Below, one piece after another: positions 52,221 through 60,575 of a stretch of DNA of 64,000 bases (the stretch's first letter is position 1; every line of letters starts with the position of its first letter). Where the stretch lies: NCBI RefSeq assembly GCF_031624635.1, contig NZ_JAMQOQ010000001.1, forward strand, positions 558,001 through 622,000. Reading direction: 5' to 3'. The translations under genes were made by a program, and so were the position numbers. The notes below the pieces were generated by a model that worked only from the letters and a program-made list of their open reading frames with translations, was not told the origin of the DNA and ran no database searches. This DNA is from Halogeometricum sp. S3BR5-2. Its GTDB lineage: Archaea > Halobacteriota > Halobacteria > Halobacteriales > Haloferacaceae.

Positions 52221-52706
52221 TTACGACTCGGTTCCGGTTTCGGCTCCCGTCTCGGACCCGCCCTCCTCGACGACGACGGTGCCGACCATCCCCTGGGACT
52301 CGTGCGGGATGCAGAGATACCGGTACTCGCCGGGTACCTCGAAGGTGTGCGAGTAGTTCTGCCCGCTGTCGATGAGGCCGCCGACGTTCTGGTTGTAGGC
52401 CTCTCGCGCGGCTTGTTCGCTCTCGAACCCGCCGCTGGCGAAGAACTCGGCGTCGTCGGGGATTTCGTTCTCGTAGGCGGTGACGGTGTGTCCGCGAGAA
52501 CTCGTGTTCCGCCAGACGACTTCCTCGCCGACCGAGACCGTGACCGAGGGGGGAGTGAACGCGACGGCGGTCATGCCGACGTCGTAGTCGCCCTCGGCGG
52601 CCGACGAACACCCGGCGAGACCCGCGGCCGCGACGGACCCGACTCCCGCGAGGACGCGACGCCGGGAGAGAGTGTCCGCGGCGCGGTTCCGTTCGGCTTC
52701 GTCCAT
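52221..52706 (-). CDS. Tat-exported cupredoxin (halocyanin-like) lipoprotein
   Basis: The 161-residue protein starts at ATG 52706 (MDEAERNRAADTLSRRRVLA). It has a Tat signal (SRRRVLAGVGSVAAAGLAG) with a lipobox ending C33, so it is anchored outside. The cupredoxin domain binds one type-1 copper through H73, C132, H135 and M140 (SRGHTVTAYEN, YLCIPHESQGM). It is probably an electron carrier between membrane complexes. It converges on the STAS-like gene and ends in a Gly/Glu/Thr tail. Confidence 0.88.
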   Translation of the reverse strand: MDEAERNRAADTLSRRRVLAGVGSVAAAGLAGCSSAAEGDYDVGMTAVAFTPPSVTVSVGEEVVWRNTSSRGHTVTAYENEIPDDAEFFASGGFESEQAAREAYNQNVGGLIDSGQNYSHTFEVPGEYRYLCIPHESQGMVGTVVVEEGGSETGAETGTES

Positions 52707-52850
52707 ACGAACACTCGGACGTCGAGCGGTAAATGCGGCGCGGTCGGCGTCTCGCTGTCGACGCGCGCACCCGGAGTCGGGAATCCGGCGACGGCGCCCC
52801 GCGGTCCCGGAATGTAAAAACGTAAAGCGCCGGTCGTCCACGCCGACTGT

Positions 52851-53552
52851 ATGAAGCCCCGGTTCGTCGGTAAGATGGGCCTCGCCGACGCGGTGACGGT
52901 CGGCAACGCTGCGCTCGGCTTCCTCGCCGCCGTCGCGGCGACGGCGAGCGTCGCCCTCGCGGCGCGTCTCATCCTGCTGGCGGCCATCGCGGACGCCCTC
53001 GACGGCGTCATCGCCCGCCGCCGCGGCGGCACCGCCGTCGGCCAGTACCTCGACTCGCTGGCCGACGTCGCCTCCTTCGGCGTCGCCCCCGCGTTCCTGG
53101 TCGCCGTCGTCGCCCGACGGGCGTGGCCGTTCGACCGCCTCCGCCTCGCCGTCGCCCTCGCCGGCGCCGCCCTGTTCGTCGCCGCCGCGGTCACCCGACT
53201 CGGCCTCTACACCGCCTACGACAGCGACCACGCCCAGACGGAGGGCGTCCAGACGACGCTCGCGGCGACCATCCTCGCGGCGGGCGTCCTCGCCGGGTTC
53301 GCCGACCCCGTCGTCTTGGTCCCCCTCGTCTACCTCCTCGCGGCGCTGATGGTGACGACGGTGACGTACCCCGACTTACACGCCCAAGACGCCCTCGTCA
53401 TGGGCGTCGTGCAGGCGCTTGCGGTGCTGCTCTCGGGGCCGTACGGCCGCCGCCTCGCCGGCCACCTAGGGAAGGGGTTCGCGTTCGGACTGCTGTTTCT
53501 CGCGCTGTCGTACCTGTTCTTGGGACCCCTGTTCTACTGGCGGCGCGACTGA
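52851..53552 (+). CDS. pssA: CDP-alcohol phosphatidyltransferase, archaetidylserine synthase-like (PssA)
   Basis: The 233-residue membrane enzyme has the CDP-alcohol phosphatidyltransferase signature D48-x2-D51-G52-x2-A55-R56 with G64, D68 and D72 (LDGVIARRRGGTAVGQYLDS). Hydrophobic helices cover most of the rest. It would join a CDP-archaeol to an alcohol such as serine, making archaetidylserine, the lipid used in archaeosortase-linked surface proteins. The exact alcohol is inference. It is divergent from the cupredoxin gene. Confidence 0.82.
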   Translation: MKPRFVGKMGLADAVTVGNAALGFLAAVAATASVALAARLILLAAIADALDGVIARRRGGTAVGQYLDSLADVASFGVAPAFLVAVVARRAWPFDRLRLAVALAGAALFVAAAVTRLGLYTAYDSDHAQTEGVQTTLAATILAAGVLAGFADPVVLVPLVYLLAALMVTTVTYPDLHAQDALVMGVVQALAVLLSGPYGRRLAGHLGKGFAFGLLFLALSYLFLGPLFYWRRD

Positions 53553-53573
53553 GCGGGCGGCGAGGAGGAGACG

Positions 53574-53876
53574 TTACATCCCCATGTCGGCGGCGTCCTC
53601 GGGGACCGGCAGGTCGTTCGGCGAGACGCCGAGGAGTTCGGCGGCGTGGTCCAGGGCCATGTCGAAACCGTAGTAGCGCTCAAGTTCGTCGCCGTCGGCG
53701 GTCGGTCGCACCTTCAGCATCGCGTACCCCTCGCGGTTCTGCGCGACGGCCGCGGTGGCGCCGCCCGCCTCGAACGCCAGCACTCGTTCGGACTCCGTCT
53801 CGTAGTAGCGCGCGGTGATTCCGTTGGCCGTCGCCTCGTCGTCGGCCGTCTCGTCGTCGGCGTCGCCGTCGGTCAT
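53574..53876 (-). CDS. Small acidic haloarchaeal protein
   Basis: This is a 100-residue soluble protein. An acidic leader (MTDGDADDETADDEATANGI) precedes a compact beta-rich core (TARYYETESERVLAFEAGG, AVAQNREGYAMLKVRPTA) and a helical C-terminus (LDHAAELLGVSPNDLPVP). No cofactor motif is visible. It converges on the archaetidylserine synthase gene with 21 bp between stops. The family is conserved in haloarchaea in my recollection, but unnamed. Confidence 0.65.
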   Translation of the reverse strand: MTDGDADDETADDEATANGITARYYETESERVLAFEAGGATAAVAQNREGYAMLKVRPTADGDELERYYGFDMALDHAAELLGVSPNDLPVPEDAADMGM

Positions 53877-54012
53877 AGGGGTCCTAGGGAGAGGCGGTAG
53901 TCGAAGCTACCGGTTCGATTCGGGTCGGTCGGGTCGGTCCGAATCGGGGGTCGGCCGCGCCCGCGCGGGCCGGGAACGAAAGCCTCCTGTGCCCGTCGGA
54001 GAATGAACGGGT

Positions 54013-54348
54013 ATGCCGTGGTTCCAGAGCGGTCGCCGCCGCGACCTCTGCGCCATCCTCTACGACGCCGGCGAACTCCGGGGACAGAAGCTGAAGACCC
54101 GACTGGAGGCGCACTACGGGACGCGCATCGACCCGCAGTCGTTCTACGGGACGCTCGACGCCCTCGTCTCGAAGGGCCACCTCGTCCGGCGGACCGAGGA
54201 GATATACGACGTGTACGAACTCACCGAACTCGGCGCCGACGGGGTAGAGTCCCAGCAGTCGTGGCTGGCAGAGCGAGTCGAGAACGGACGGGGTCGAGAG
54301 CGAGACGCGCAGTCGGATCCGGACCCGGCCTCCGAGACGGACGGCTGA
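54013..54348 (+). CDS. PadR-family transcription regulator
   Basis: The 111-residue protein is a PadR-type winged helix. LCAILYDAGELRGQKLKTRLE and SFYGTLDALVSKGHLVRRTE form helix-turn-helix and recognition parts, and the wing EIYDVYELTELG follows. The start is at ATG 54013. PadR proteins regulate phenolic-acid or multidrug genes in bacteria; here the target is unknown. It converges on acyl-CoA dehydrogenase 2, whose stop is seven bases on. Confidence 0.82.
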   Translation: MPWFQSGRRRDLCAILYDAGELRGQKLKTRLEAHYGTRIDPQSFYGTLDALVSKGHLVRRTEEIYDVYELTELGADGVESQQSWLAERVENGRGRERDAQSDPDPASETDG

Positions 54349-54354
54349 TTCCGA

Positions 54355-55503
54355 TTACCGCTCCGAGCGCAGTCGGTCGCCGATGGTATTTCTGAGAACC
54401 TCGCTGGTGCCCTCGTATATCTCGTTGAGTTTCGCGTCGCGGTAGTAGCGCTCCGCGGGGAAGTCCTTCGTGTAACCGTAGCCGCCGTGGATCTGGATGC
54501 CCTCGTTGGCGACTTCGCGGCTTATCTCCGAGGCGTACAGTTTCGCCTGCGCGGCCTCCTTGATATAGGGTTCCCCCCGAATCTTCAGGTCGGCCGCCTT
54601 GTGCATCAGCATCTTCGCCGCCTGCACCTTCGTGTCCATGTCCGCCAGTTTGTGCTTTATCGCCTGGAACTCCGCGATGGGCTGGCCGAACTGCTCCCTG
54701 TCGTCGGCGTAGTCGAGGGCGTCGTCGAGGGCGGCGCGGGCGATGCCCACCGACCGCGCGGCGATGGTGATTCGCCCGCCGTTGAGCGTCTTCAGCGCCT
54801 GCACGAACCCCTCGCCCTCCTCGCCGATGCGGCGGTCCGCGGGGATGCGCATGTCGTCGAAGCGGAGTTCGGCGGTCGGACAGCCCTTGTCGCCGAGTTT
54901 GTGTTCGGTGCCCTCGACGACGAAGCCGTCGTCCTCCTCGGGGCGCACGACGAACGCGGAGATGCCCTTCCGCCCGGCGTCGGGGTCCGTCTTCGCGAAC
55001 AGCGTCACCGTGTCGGCGACGGAGCCGTTCGATATCCAGAGTTTTCCGCCGTCGACGACGTACTCCTCGCCCTCCCGCCTCGCCGTCGTCGACATCGCGG
55101 GCACGTCGCTGCCCGCGCCCGCCTCCGAGAGGGCGAACGCGCCGATATCCGTCCCCTCGTTCAGCGGCGTCAGGTACTCCTCCTTCTGCGCCTCGCTCCC
55201 GAACTCGTACAGCATGTTGCCGGCCAGCGAGGTGTGCGCGGCGACGACGGTGCCGAGGCCGCCCGACCCCCGCGATATCTCCTCTAAACCGATGGCGTAG
55301 GAGTGGTAGTCGAGTCCGGCGCCGCCGTACTCCTCCGGGAACGGCATCCCCATGAGGCCGAGGTCGGCCATCTCCGAAACGAGGTCGGCGGGGAACTCGT
55401 CCGTCTCGTCTATCTCCGCCGCTCGCGGCCGTATCTCCCCGTCGACGAAGTCGGCCACCATGTCGCGTATCTGTCGCTGTTCCGCGGAGAGCGCGAAGTC
55501 CAT
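54355..55503 (-). CDS. Acyl-CoA dehydrogenase (second paralogue)
   Basis: This is a 382-residue FAD acyl-CoA dehydrogenase from ATG 55503 (MDFALSAEQRQIRDMVADFV); an in-frame ATG at 55518 adds five residues. Domains follow family order: N-terminal helices to about 120, the beta domain with ALSEAGAGSDVPAMS and LWISNGSVAD, and the C-terminal helical domain ending IYEGTSEVLRNTIGDRL with a candidate catalytic Glu. A 13-bp direct repeat lies just upstream in its promoter region. Substrate is unknown. Confidence 0.93.
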   Translation of the reverse strand: MDFALSAEQRQIRDMVADFVDGEIRPRAAEIDETDEFPADLVSEMADLGLMGMPFPEEYGGAGLDYHSYAIGLEEISRGSGGLGTVVAAHTSLAGNMLYEFGSEAQKEEYLTPLNEGTDIGAFALSEAGAGSDVPAMSTTARREGEEYVVDGGKLWISNGSVADTVTLFAKTDPDAGRKGISAFVVRPEEDDGFVVEGTEHKLGDKGCPTAELRFDDMRIPADRRIGEEGEGFVQALKTLNGGRITIAARSVGIARAALDDALDYADDREQFGQPIAEFQAIKHKLADMDTKVQAAKMLMHKAADLKIRGEPYIKEAAQAKLYASEISREVANEGIQIHGGYGYTKDFPAERYYRDAKLNEIYEGTSEVLRNTIGDRLRSER

Positions 55504-55534
55504 ATGGTGGTCTTTCATCGTCGTTACTTTACGT

Positions 55535-55565
55535 TATCTCTCGGTCTCGTGGTATCTCTCGGTCT
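55535..55565. repeat. 13-bp perfect direct repeat, likely operator
   Basis: TATCTCTCGGTCT occurs at 55535-55547 and again at 55553-55565, with five bases between (period 18). It lies between the divergent acyl-CoA dehydrogenase and squalene synthase genes, 32 bp from the first start and about 68 bp from the second. That position and spacing fit an operator for a dimeric regulator. Confidence 0.55.
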
Positions 55566-55632
55566 GGCGATAGTGTGCGCGAAGCCTCCACGAAACTTTT
55601 TAGTCCCCATTCCGTAGGGAATTACACTTCGA

Positions 55633-56703
55633 ATGTCTCAGCAGGATGAACGTCCCCACGTCGACCGAACCGACCTCGAATGGTGCCACGAGGCGGTTGA
55701 GGGGGTCTCTCGCACTTTCGCACTGACAGTCGACGTGCTCGACGAGCCCATGTCGTCCTACATCTGCGTCGGCTACCTACTCTGCCGCATCGCCGACACC
55801 GTCGAGGACGCCTCGCACGTCCCGCCGTCGGTGCAGGCGGAGATCCTCCGAACGTACGACGCGGTCCTCGACCCGGACGACGACACGTCCGTCGAGGAGT
55901 TCGTCGCCGCCGTCGAACCGCACGTCCCCGAGGAGCAAAGCGAGGACTGGCGCGTCGTCCGCGACGCCCCGCGAGTGGTCCGAACCTTCGGGAGCCTCCC
56001 CGAGGACGTCCGCGAGGCGGTGACGCCGCCCGTGCGGGAGATGGTGCAGGGGATGGTGCTGTTCGTCGAGCGCTACGACGACACCGGCGGCCTCCGCATC
56101 CAGTCCCGCGAGGAACTCGAGGAGTACTGCTACTACGCCGCCGGCACCGTCGGCAACCTCATCACGAACCTCGTCACCCGCGGCGACGTCTCCCCCGAGC
56201 GTCGCCGCCGCCTCTACGACACCGCCGAGGAGTTCGGCCTCCTCCTGCAACTGGTGAACATCTCGAAGGACGTCTACGACGACTACACCGCCGAGAACAA
56301 CGTCTACCTGCCCGCCGAGTGGCTCGAAGCCGAGGGCGTGCCGCAGGAGGAGGTAATCGACCCCGAACACGAGACGGAGGCGGCGTCGGTCGTCCGCCAG
56401 ACGGCCGAGCACGCCTCCTCGTTCCTCGACGACGCGCAGACGTACCTCGAGACGGTGCCGCTGACGGACGGCAACACCCTCGCCGCGTGGGCCGTGCCGT
56501 TCCTCCTGTCGGTGGGGACGCTTCGCGAACTCCTCTCGCGACCCGAGGACGCCCTCTCGAACTCGGGCGTGAAGGTGTCCCGACAGGAGGTGTTCGCGGT
56601 CGTCTCGCGGATGTCCGACGGCGCCGACCCCGACTCGCTCGACGACATCCGCCGGGAGATAGCCGCGCGGCCGTACCACCGCGCGCCGTCCAGCGCGGAC
56701 TGA
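55633..56703 (+). CDS. Squalene/phytoene synthase family enzyme, probable squalene synthase
   Basis: This 356-residue prenyl synthase starts at ATG 55633 (MSQQDERPHVDRTDLEWCHE). The two Mg-binding Asp motifs are present: ADTVEDA (D55, D59) and SKDVYDDYTAE (D213, D217). The helix between them has YCYYAAGTVGNLITNLV. It would join two farnesyl diphosphates head to head to give squalene. Phytoene synthases share the fold, so squalene is inferred from length and from the eukaryote-like segment with VYLPAEWLE. Cytochrome oxidase III follows. Confidence 0.86.
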   Translation: MSQQDERPHVDRTDLEWCHEAVEGVSRTFALTVDVLDEPMSSYICVGYLLCRIADTVEDASHVPPSVQAEILRTYDAVLDPDDDTSVEEFVAAVEPHVPEEQSEDWRVVRDAPRVVRTFGSLPEDVREAVTPPVREMVQGMVLFVERYDDTGGLRIQSREELEEYCYYAAGTVGNLITNLVTRGDVSPERRRRLYDTAEEFGLLLQLVNISKDVYDDYTAENNVYLPAEWLEAEGVPQEEVIDPEHETEAASVVRQTAEHASSFLDDAQTYLETVPLTDGNTLAAWAVPFLLSVGTLRELLSRPEDALSNSGVKVSRQEVFAVVSRMSDGADPDSLDDIRREIAARPYHRAPSSAD

Positions 56704-56796
56704 GGGACCGACGCGGCGCCGTCCGGACGGCGCCGGCGGCCTGACGCCGGCCGCGACTTGGGAGGATTTTTAGTAGTCCGACGGCTACGTCCGGGT

Positions 56797-57672
56797 ATGG
56801 GTACCGAAGAAGCACACGAGGACCACGGACACCACCTGCCGGCGGTGGAGGACTGGCCTCGCGGATTCGGCGAGGCGAGTTGGTGGCCGTTCGTCACCGC
56901 GGTCGGCTCCGCCGGCATCTACGCCGGCGCGGGTCTCTACATCCTCGGACGCGGTGAGGACGCCATCGTCGGGTCGATGGTCGGTCCCGTCGCGTTCGTG
57001 GCGTCGATCGGCATCTTCCTCGCCGGACTGTACGGTTGGGTCTACCACGCGTTCGTGAGTCACTTCTGGACGCGCGACGCCGACGAGAAGGGCGCGAACA
57101 AGCTCCGCTGGGGGATGCTCGCGTTCCTCGGCTCCGAACTCGGTACGTTCGGCGCGCTGTTCGGCTACTACTTCTACATCAGGGCCGGCAACTGGGAGGA
57201 GATACTGGTCGGCGTCCCCGAACTCACGGGGTCGCTCGTCCTCATCAACACCGCGCTGCTGATCGCCTCCTCGGCCACGCTCCACTGGGCGCACGTCGCC
57301 ATCCGCAAGGACGACCGCAAGAAGTTCCTCGGCGGCCTCGCGCTCACGCTACTGCTCGGCGTGGTGTTCATCGGCGGGCAGGTGTACGAGTACTACGAGT
57401 TCATCATCCACTCGGACTTCACTCTCACCTCCGGGCTGTTCGGGTCGGCGTTCTTCGGACTGACCGGCCTGCACGGCCTGCACGTCAGCCTCGGCGCGGT
57501 GCTCCTTGGCATCGTGTTCATCCGCGCGCTGATGGGACAGTACTCCGCCGACCGCCACGTCTCGGTCAGCACGGCGTCGATGTACTGGCACTTCGTGGAC
57601 GTCGTCTGGATCTTCCTCGTCGTCGTGCTCTACGTCGGCGCGGAACTCGGCACCAGTTCGGGCGTCCTGTAG
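56797..57672 (+). CDS. Heme-copper oxidase subunit III
   Basis: This 291-residue subunit starts at ATG 56797 (MGTEEAHEDHGHHLPAVEDW). It is an all-helical membrane protein of about seven segments with the family pattern WGMLAFLGSELGTFGALFGY, HWAHVAIRKDDRKK and a C-terminal GLHGLHVSLGAVLLGIVFIR, ending in YWHFVDVVWIFLVVVLY. Subunit III supports subunit I in the terminal oxidase. Subunits I and II are not in the window. A TTTTTAG box lies about 27 bp ahead. Confidence 0.9.
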   Translation: MGTEEAHEDHGHHLPAVEDWPRGFGEASWWPFVTAVGSAGIYAGAGLYILGRGEDAIVGSMVGPVAFVASIGIFLAGLYGWVYHAFVSHFWTRDADEKGANKLRWGMLAFLGSELGTFGALFGYYFYIRAGNWEEILVGVPELTGSLVLINTALLIASSATLHWAHVAIRKDDRKKFLGGLALTLLLGVVFIGGQVYEYYEFIIHSDFTLTSGLFGSAFFGLTGLHGLHVSLGAVLLGIVFIRALMGQYSADRHVSVSTASMYWHFVDVVWIFLVVVLYVGAELGTSSGVL

Positions 57673-57742
57673 TCGGACGCGACCGAACGGACCGAATCGC
57701 CGCGACGACTCTTCTTTCGACCGCGGACCGTAGCTACGCCCC

Positions 57743-58384
57743 GTGACTGACCAGACCGACTCCGAACGGGACCCGGCCGACTCCCGCTCGCCCGCTCGGC
57801 GCGCTCACGTTCGAATCCGAACCCTCGCTCGACTCGCCGGTCCGCTCGGCGCCGCCATCGCCCTCGCGGGCGTCTTCCTCGCCGTCGCGCTCTCTCCCAC
57901 GTTCTCCTGGACCGCGAGCGCGCTCTCGGACCTCGGGGTCGGCCCCCGAACCGCCCTCCTCTTCAACGGCGGTCTGTTCGTCGGCGGCTGCCTCGCGCTC
58001 GGGTACGCCCCCCTCCTGAGTGAAGACTCCCGCGCCGTCGCGGCGGCGTACGCGCTCTGCGCCGTCTCGATGGCGGGCGTCGGCGCGTTCCCGTTCGACG
58101 ACCCGCTGCACTACCCGGCGGCTGTCGCCTTCTTCGCCCTCCTCGCGGCGACGCTCGCCCTCGACGGCGTCCGCCGGCGGGGAACGACGACCGGACGGGT
58201 CTCGCTGCTCCTTGCCGTCGCCTCCGCGGCGGCGTGGCCGCTCTGGTTCGCGGCCGGTCTCGGCCCCGGCATCGCCGTCCCCGAACTCGTCGGCGCGCTC
58301 TCGTTGGCGGCGTGGGTTCTCGCCCTCGCGCCGCCGGCGCCGTTGTCGCCGTTGCTGTCGCCGCCGCTTCGGCCCTCGTTCTGA
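57743..58384 (+). CDS. DUF998 family membrane protein
   Basis: This 213-residue protein starts at GTG 57743. A polar leader precedes six hydrophobic segments, including PLGAAIALAGVFLAVALSPT with FSWTASALSDLGV, a conserved DUF998-type motif after the first helix. Other pieces are LFNGGLFVGGCLALGYAPLL and GRVSLLLAVASAAAWPLWFA. The family is widespread in archaea and bacteria with unknown function. It lies 70 bp downstream of the oxidase gene in the same direction. Confidence 0.78.
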   Translation: MTDQTDSERDPADSRSPARRAHVRIRTLARLAGPLGAAIALAGVFLAVALSPTFSWTASALSDLGVGPRTALLFNGGLFVGGCLALGYAPLLSEDSRAVAAAYALCAVSMAGVGAFPFDDPLHYPAAVAFFALLAATLALDGVRRRGTTTGRVSLLLAVASAAAWPLWFAAGLGPGIAVPELVGALSLAAWVLALAPPAPLSPLLSPPLRPSF

Positions 58385-58396
58385 GGGGAGTCGACC

Positions 58397-60049
58397 TCAA
58401 CCGCAGACGACGTTGAAGCGGTTGATGTCCTCGTCCGTGCCGGCGACGACGAGGACGTCCGCGGAGCGGACGACGAACTCCGGCCCGACTTCGGTGAGCA
58501 GTTCGCCGTCGCGTTCGACGGCGATGACCGTGCAGTTCGTCCGGGCGCGGACGTCCGCCTCCGCGAGCGTCTGCCCCGCTATCTGCGGCGCGGCGGTGCG
58601 GACGATTTCGACCTGCGACTGCGGCGCGATGACCTCCTCTTCCGTCAGGTTCGACGCGAGGATGCGCCCGCTGACCGTCGAGAGCGCGAGGACGTACTCC
58701 GCGCCCGCGCGGTAGAGTTTGGCGATGCTCTCGGCGTCGTTCGCGCGGGCGATGACCTCCGTCTCCGGCGCCACCTGCTTGATGACGAGGGTGGCGAAGA
58801 TGGCCGTCGTGTCGCTGTCGAGGGCGAGGATGATACTCTGCGCCTCGTCGATGTCCGCCGAGAGGAGCGCCTGTCTGTTCGTCGCGTCGCCGACCACGTC
58901 GACGCCGGGGGCGTCTCGCTCGTCGAGGACGACGCTCGGGACGTTCTCCGCGGCGAGGGCGTCGGCGGCCGTCGCCCCCACCTCGCCGTAGCCGGCGACG
59001 ACGACCTTCCCGCGGCGGAAACGCCGCGTCTCCGAGCGCGTGAGGTCCTTCAGGCGCTCCAGTTGGCTCTCGCGGCCGGTGACGAGCAGGATGGTGTGCT
59101 CGTCGACGACGGCGTCGGGGTCCGGCGGCGTGACGAACTCGCCGCGGAACCACGCGCCGATGATGTTTACTCCCGTGCGCCGCCCGATGGCGCTCTCGGC
59201 GATGGTGTCGCCCTCGAGGGCGGAGCCGCGTTGGACGAGCACCTCGGCCACCTCGAAGTCGTCGCCGATTTCGACGGCGTCGTCGATGTCGGTGGCGATG
59301 GGCGAGGCGGCCTTGCGCGCGAGGCTCTCCCCGAGGATGCGGCGGGGGGAGACAACCTCGTCGGCGCCGGCGTAGCGGTGGTAGTCCGACAGCGTGGCGT
59401 CCTCGATGAGGCTGATGACGCGCAGGTCCGGCGCCGCCTGCTTCGCCGAGAGGATGATGGAGGCGTTCGTCTCGTCGTCGTCGTCGGCCACGAGCGCCAT
59501 CGCCTCGTCGGCGTTGGCCGCCTCCAGCGTCTCGACGGACTCGGGATTGCCGTGGACGACGTCGTCCCCGTCGGCGAACAGGCGCTCGGCCGTCTCGCTG
59601 TCGGACTCGACGACGACGTACGGTACGTCGCGCGAGGCCAACTCCTCGACGAGGGTGCCGCCGCGCGAGGTGAACGAGCAGATGATGACGTGGTCGGTCA
59701 GGTCCGTCTCCGTCGGCGGCGCGGTGCGGAGGGCCTCCTCGACCAACGGGACGAGAAACAGCGGCAGGGTGAGGAAGATGACGGTGACGCCCGAGAGCAT
59801 CATCGGGATGGTGATGAGTTTCATCCCGGTGGAGGTCCACTGGCCGGCGTCCTCGCCGTACCCCGTCGTCGTGAACGTCTCGACGACGACGTGCAGGGCG
59901 TCGATGAAGGGGACCGAGATGCCCTCGAACGTCGCCATCCCCCACTGGTAGACGAGGGCGTAGCCGACCATCAGGACGGCCACGCCGGAGAGAAACAGCA
60001 CGAGTCGGCGCTTCGCGCGCGAGAGGGTCTCGGCGGGCCCATCGACCAT
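58397..60049 (-). CDS. Potassium channel with two RCK domains
   Basis: The 550-residue protein starts at ATG 60049 (MVDGPAETLSRAKRRLVLFL). It has two membrane helices around a pore loop with selectivity filter TTGYG (61-65, VETFTTTGYGEDAG). RCK1 (about 110-325) starts HVIICSFTSRGGTLVEELAS and holds a TrkA-C part; RCK2 (about 330-550) starts KVVVAGYGEVGATAADALAA with its own TrkA-C. RCK1 lacks the usual glycine motif, while RCK2 keeps GxGxxG. It conducts potassium and is gated by nucleotide or ions on the RCK ring. It converges on the DUF998 gene with 12 bp between stops. Confidence 0.9.
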   Translation of the reverse strand: MVDGPAETLSRAKRRLVLFLSGVAVLMVGYALVYQWGMATFEGISVPFIDALHVVVETFTTTGYGEDAGQWTSTGMKLITIPMMLSGVTVIFLTLPLFLVPLVEEALRTAPPTETDLTDHVIICSFTSRGGTLVEELASRDVPYVVVESDSETAERLFADGDDVVHGNPESVETLEAANADEAMALVADDDDETNASIILSAKQAAPDLRVISLIEDATLSDYHRYAGADEVVSPRRILGESLARKAASPIATDIDDAVEIGDDFEVAEVLVQRGSALEGDTIAESAIGRRTGVNIIGAWFRGEFVTPPDPDAVVDEHTILLVTGRESQLERLKDLTRSETRRFRRGKVVVAGYGEVGATAADALAAENVPSVVLDERDAPGVDVVGDATNRQALLSADIDEAQSIILALDSDTTAIFATLVIKQVAPETEVIARANDAESIAKLYRAGAEYVLALSTVSGRILASNLTEEEVIAPQSQVEIVRTAAPQIAGQTLAEADVRARTNCTVIAVERDGELLTEVGPEFVVRSADVLVVAGTDEDINRFNVVCG

Positions 60050-60104
60050 ATACCCACTCTCAACACCCCCGAGGGCTAAAAGGGCGCCGTCCCTCGGTCG
60101 GGTC

Positions 60105-60491
60105 ATGGGACGCCGCCGCGACGCTCTCCTCGCCCTCGTCGTTCTCGTCCCCGTCGCCGCGGCTATCGTCGCCCTCGACGCGCCCGTGACGCCCCTCCCC
60201 GTCGCCGTCGGCGCCGGGGGGTCCCTCGCGCTCGAAGCGCTCCTGTCGCTCCGTGCGGCCCGCGTGCGCGCCGTCTGGGAGCGTCCGGCGGTGCAGGCGG
60301 CGGCCCTCGTTCTCGGCGGCGGCCTCTCGGTGTTGGCCGTCCTCCGCTTCGGTCCCGCCGCGGCGACGGCGCTGGCCGCCGGTCTCTGCGCGTACCTCCT
60401 CGTGCTCGCAGTCGCGACGCTCCGCGACGCCCTCGGCGGTCCGGGTTCGGAGTCGCCGCCGTCGGACGGGCGTCGGCCGCCGCGGGAGTAG
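60105..60491 (+). CDS. Small membrane protein
   Basis: The 128-residue protein has three hydrophobic stretches (LLALVVLVPVAAAIVALD, LPVAVGAGGSLALEALLSL, ATALAAGLCAYLLVLAVATL) and a short polar C-tail. It starts at ATG 60105 next to the K-channel promoter. It is divergent from that channel gene. No function is visible. Confidence 0.62.
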   Translation: MGRRRDALLALVVLVPVAAAIVALDAPVTPLPVAVGAGGSLALEALLSLRAARVRAVWERPAVQAAALVLGGGLSVLAVLRFGPAAATALAAGLCAYLLVLAVATLRDALGGPGSESPPSDGRRPPRE

Positions 60492-60575
60492 TGTCAGTCG
60501 ACAGCAAGAAACCGCCCGGACGCCGGGTCGTTTCTCCGGAAAGTATATGTCTCGGATTCTGTGATATAGCGGCAA

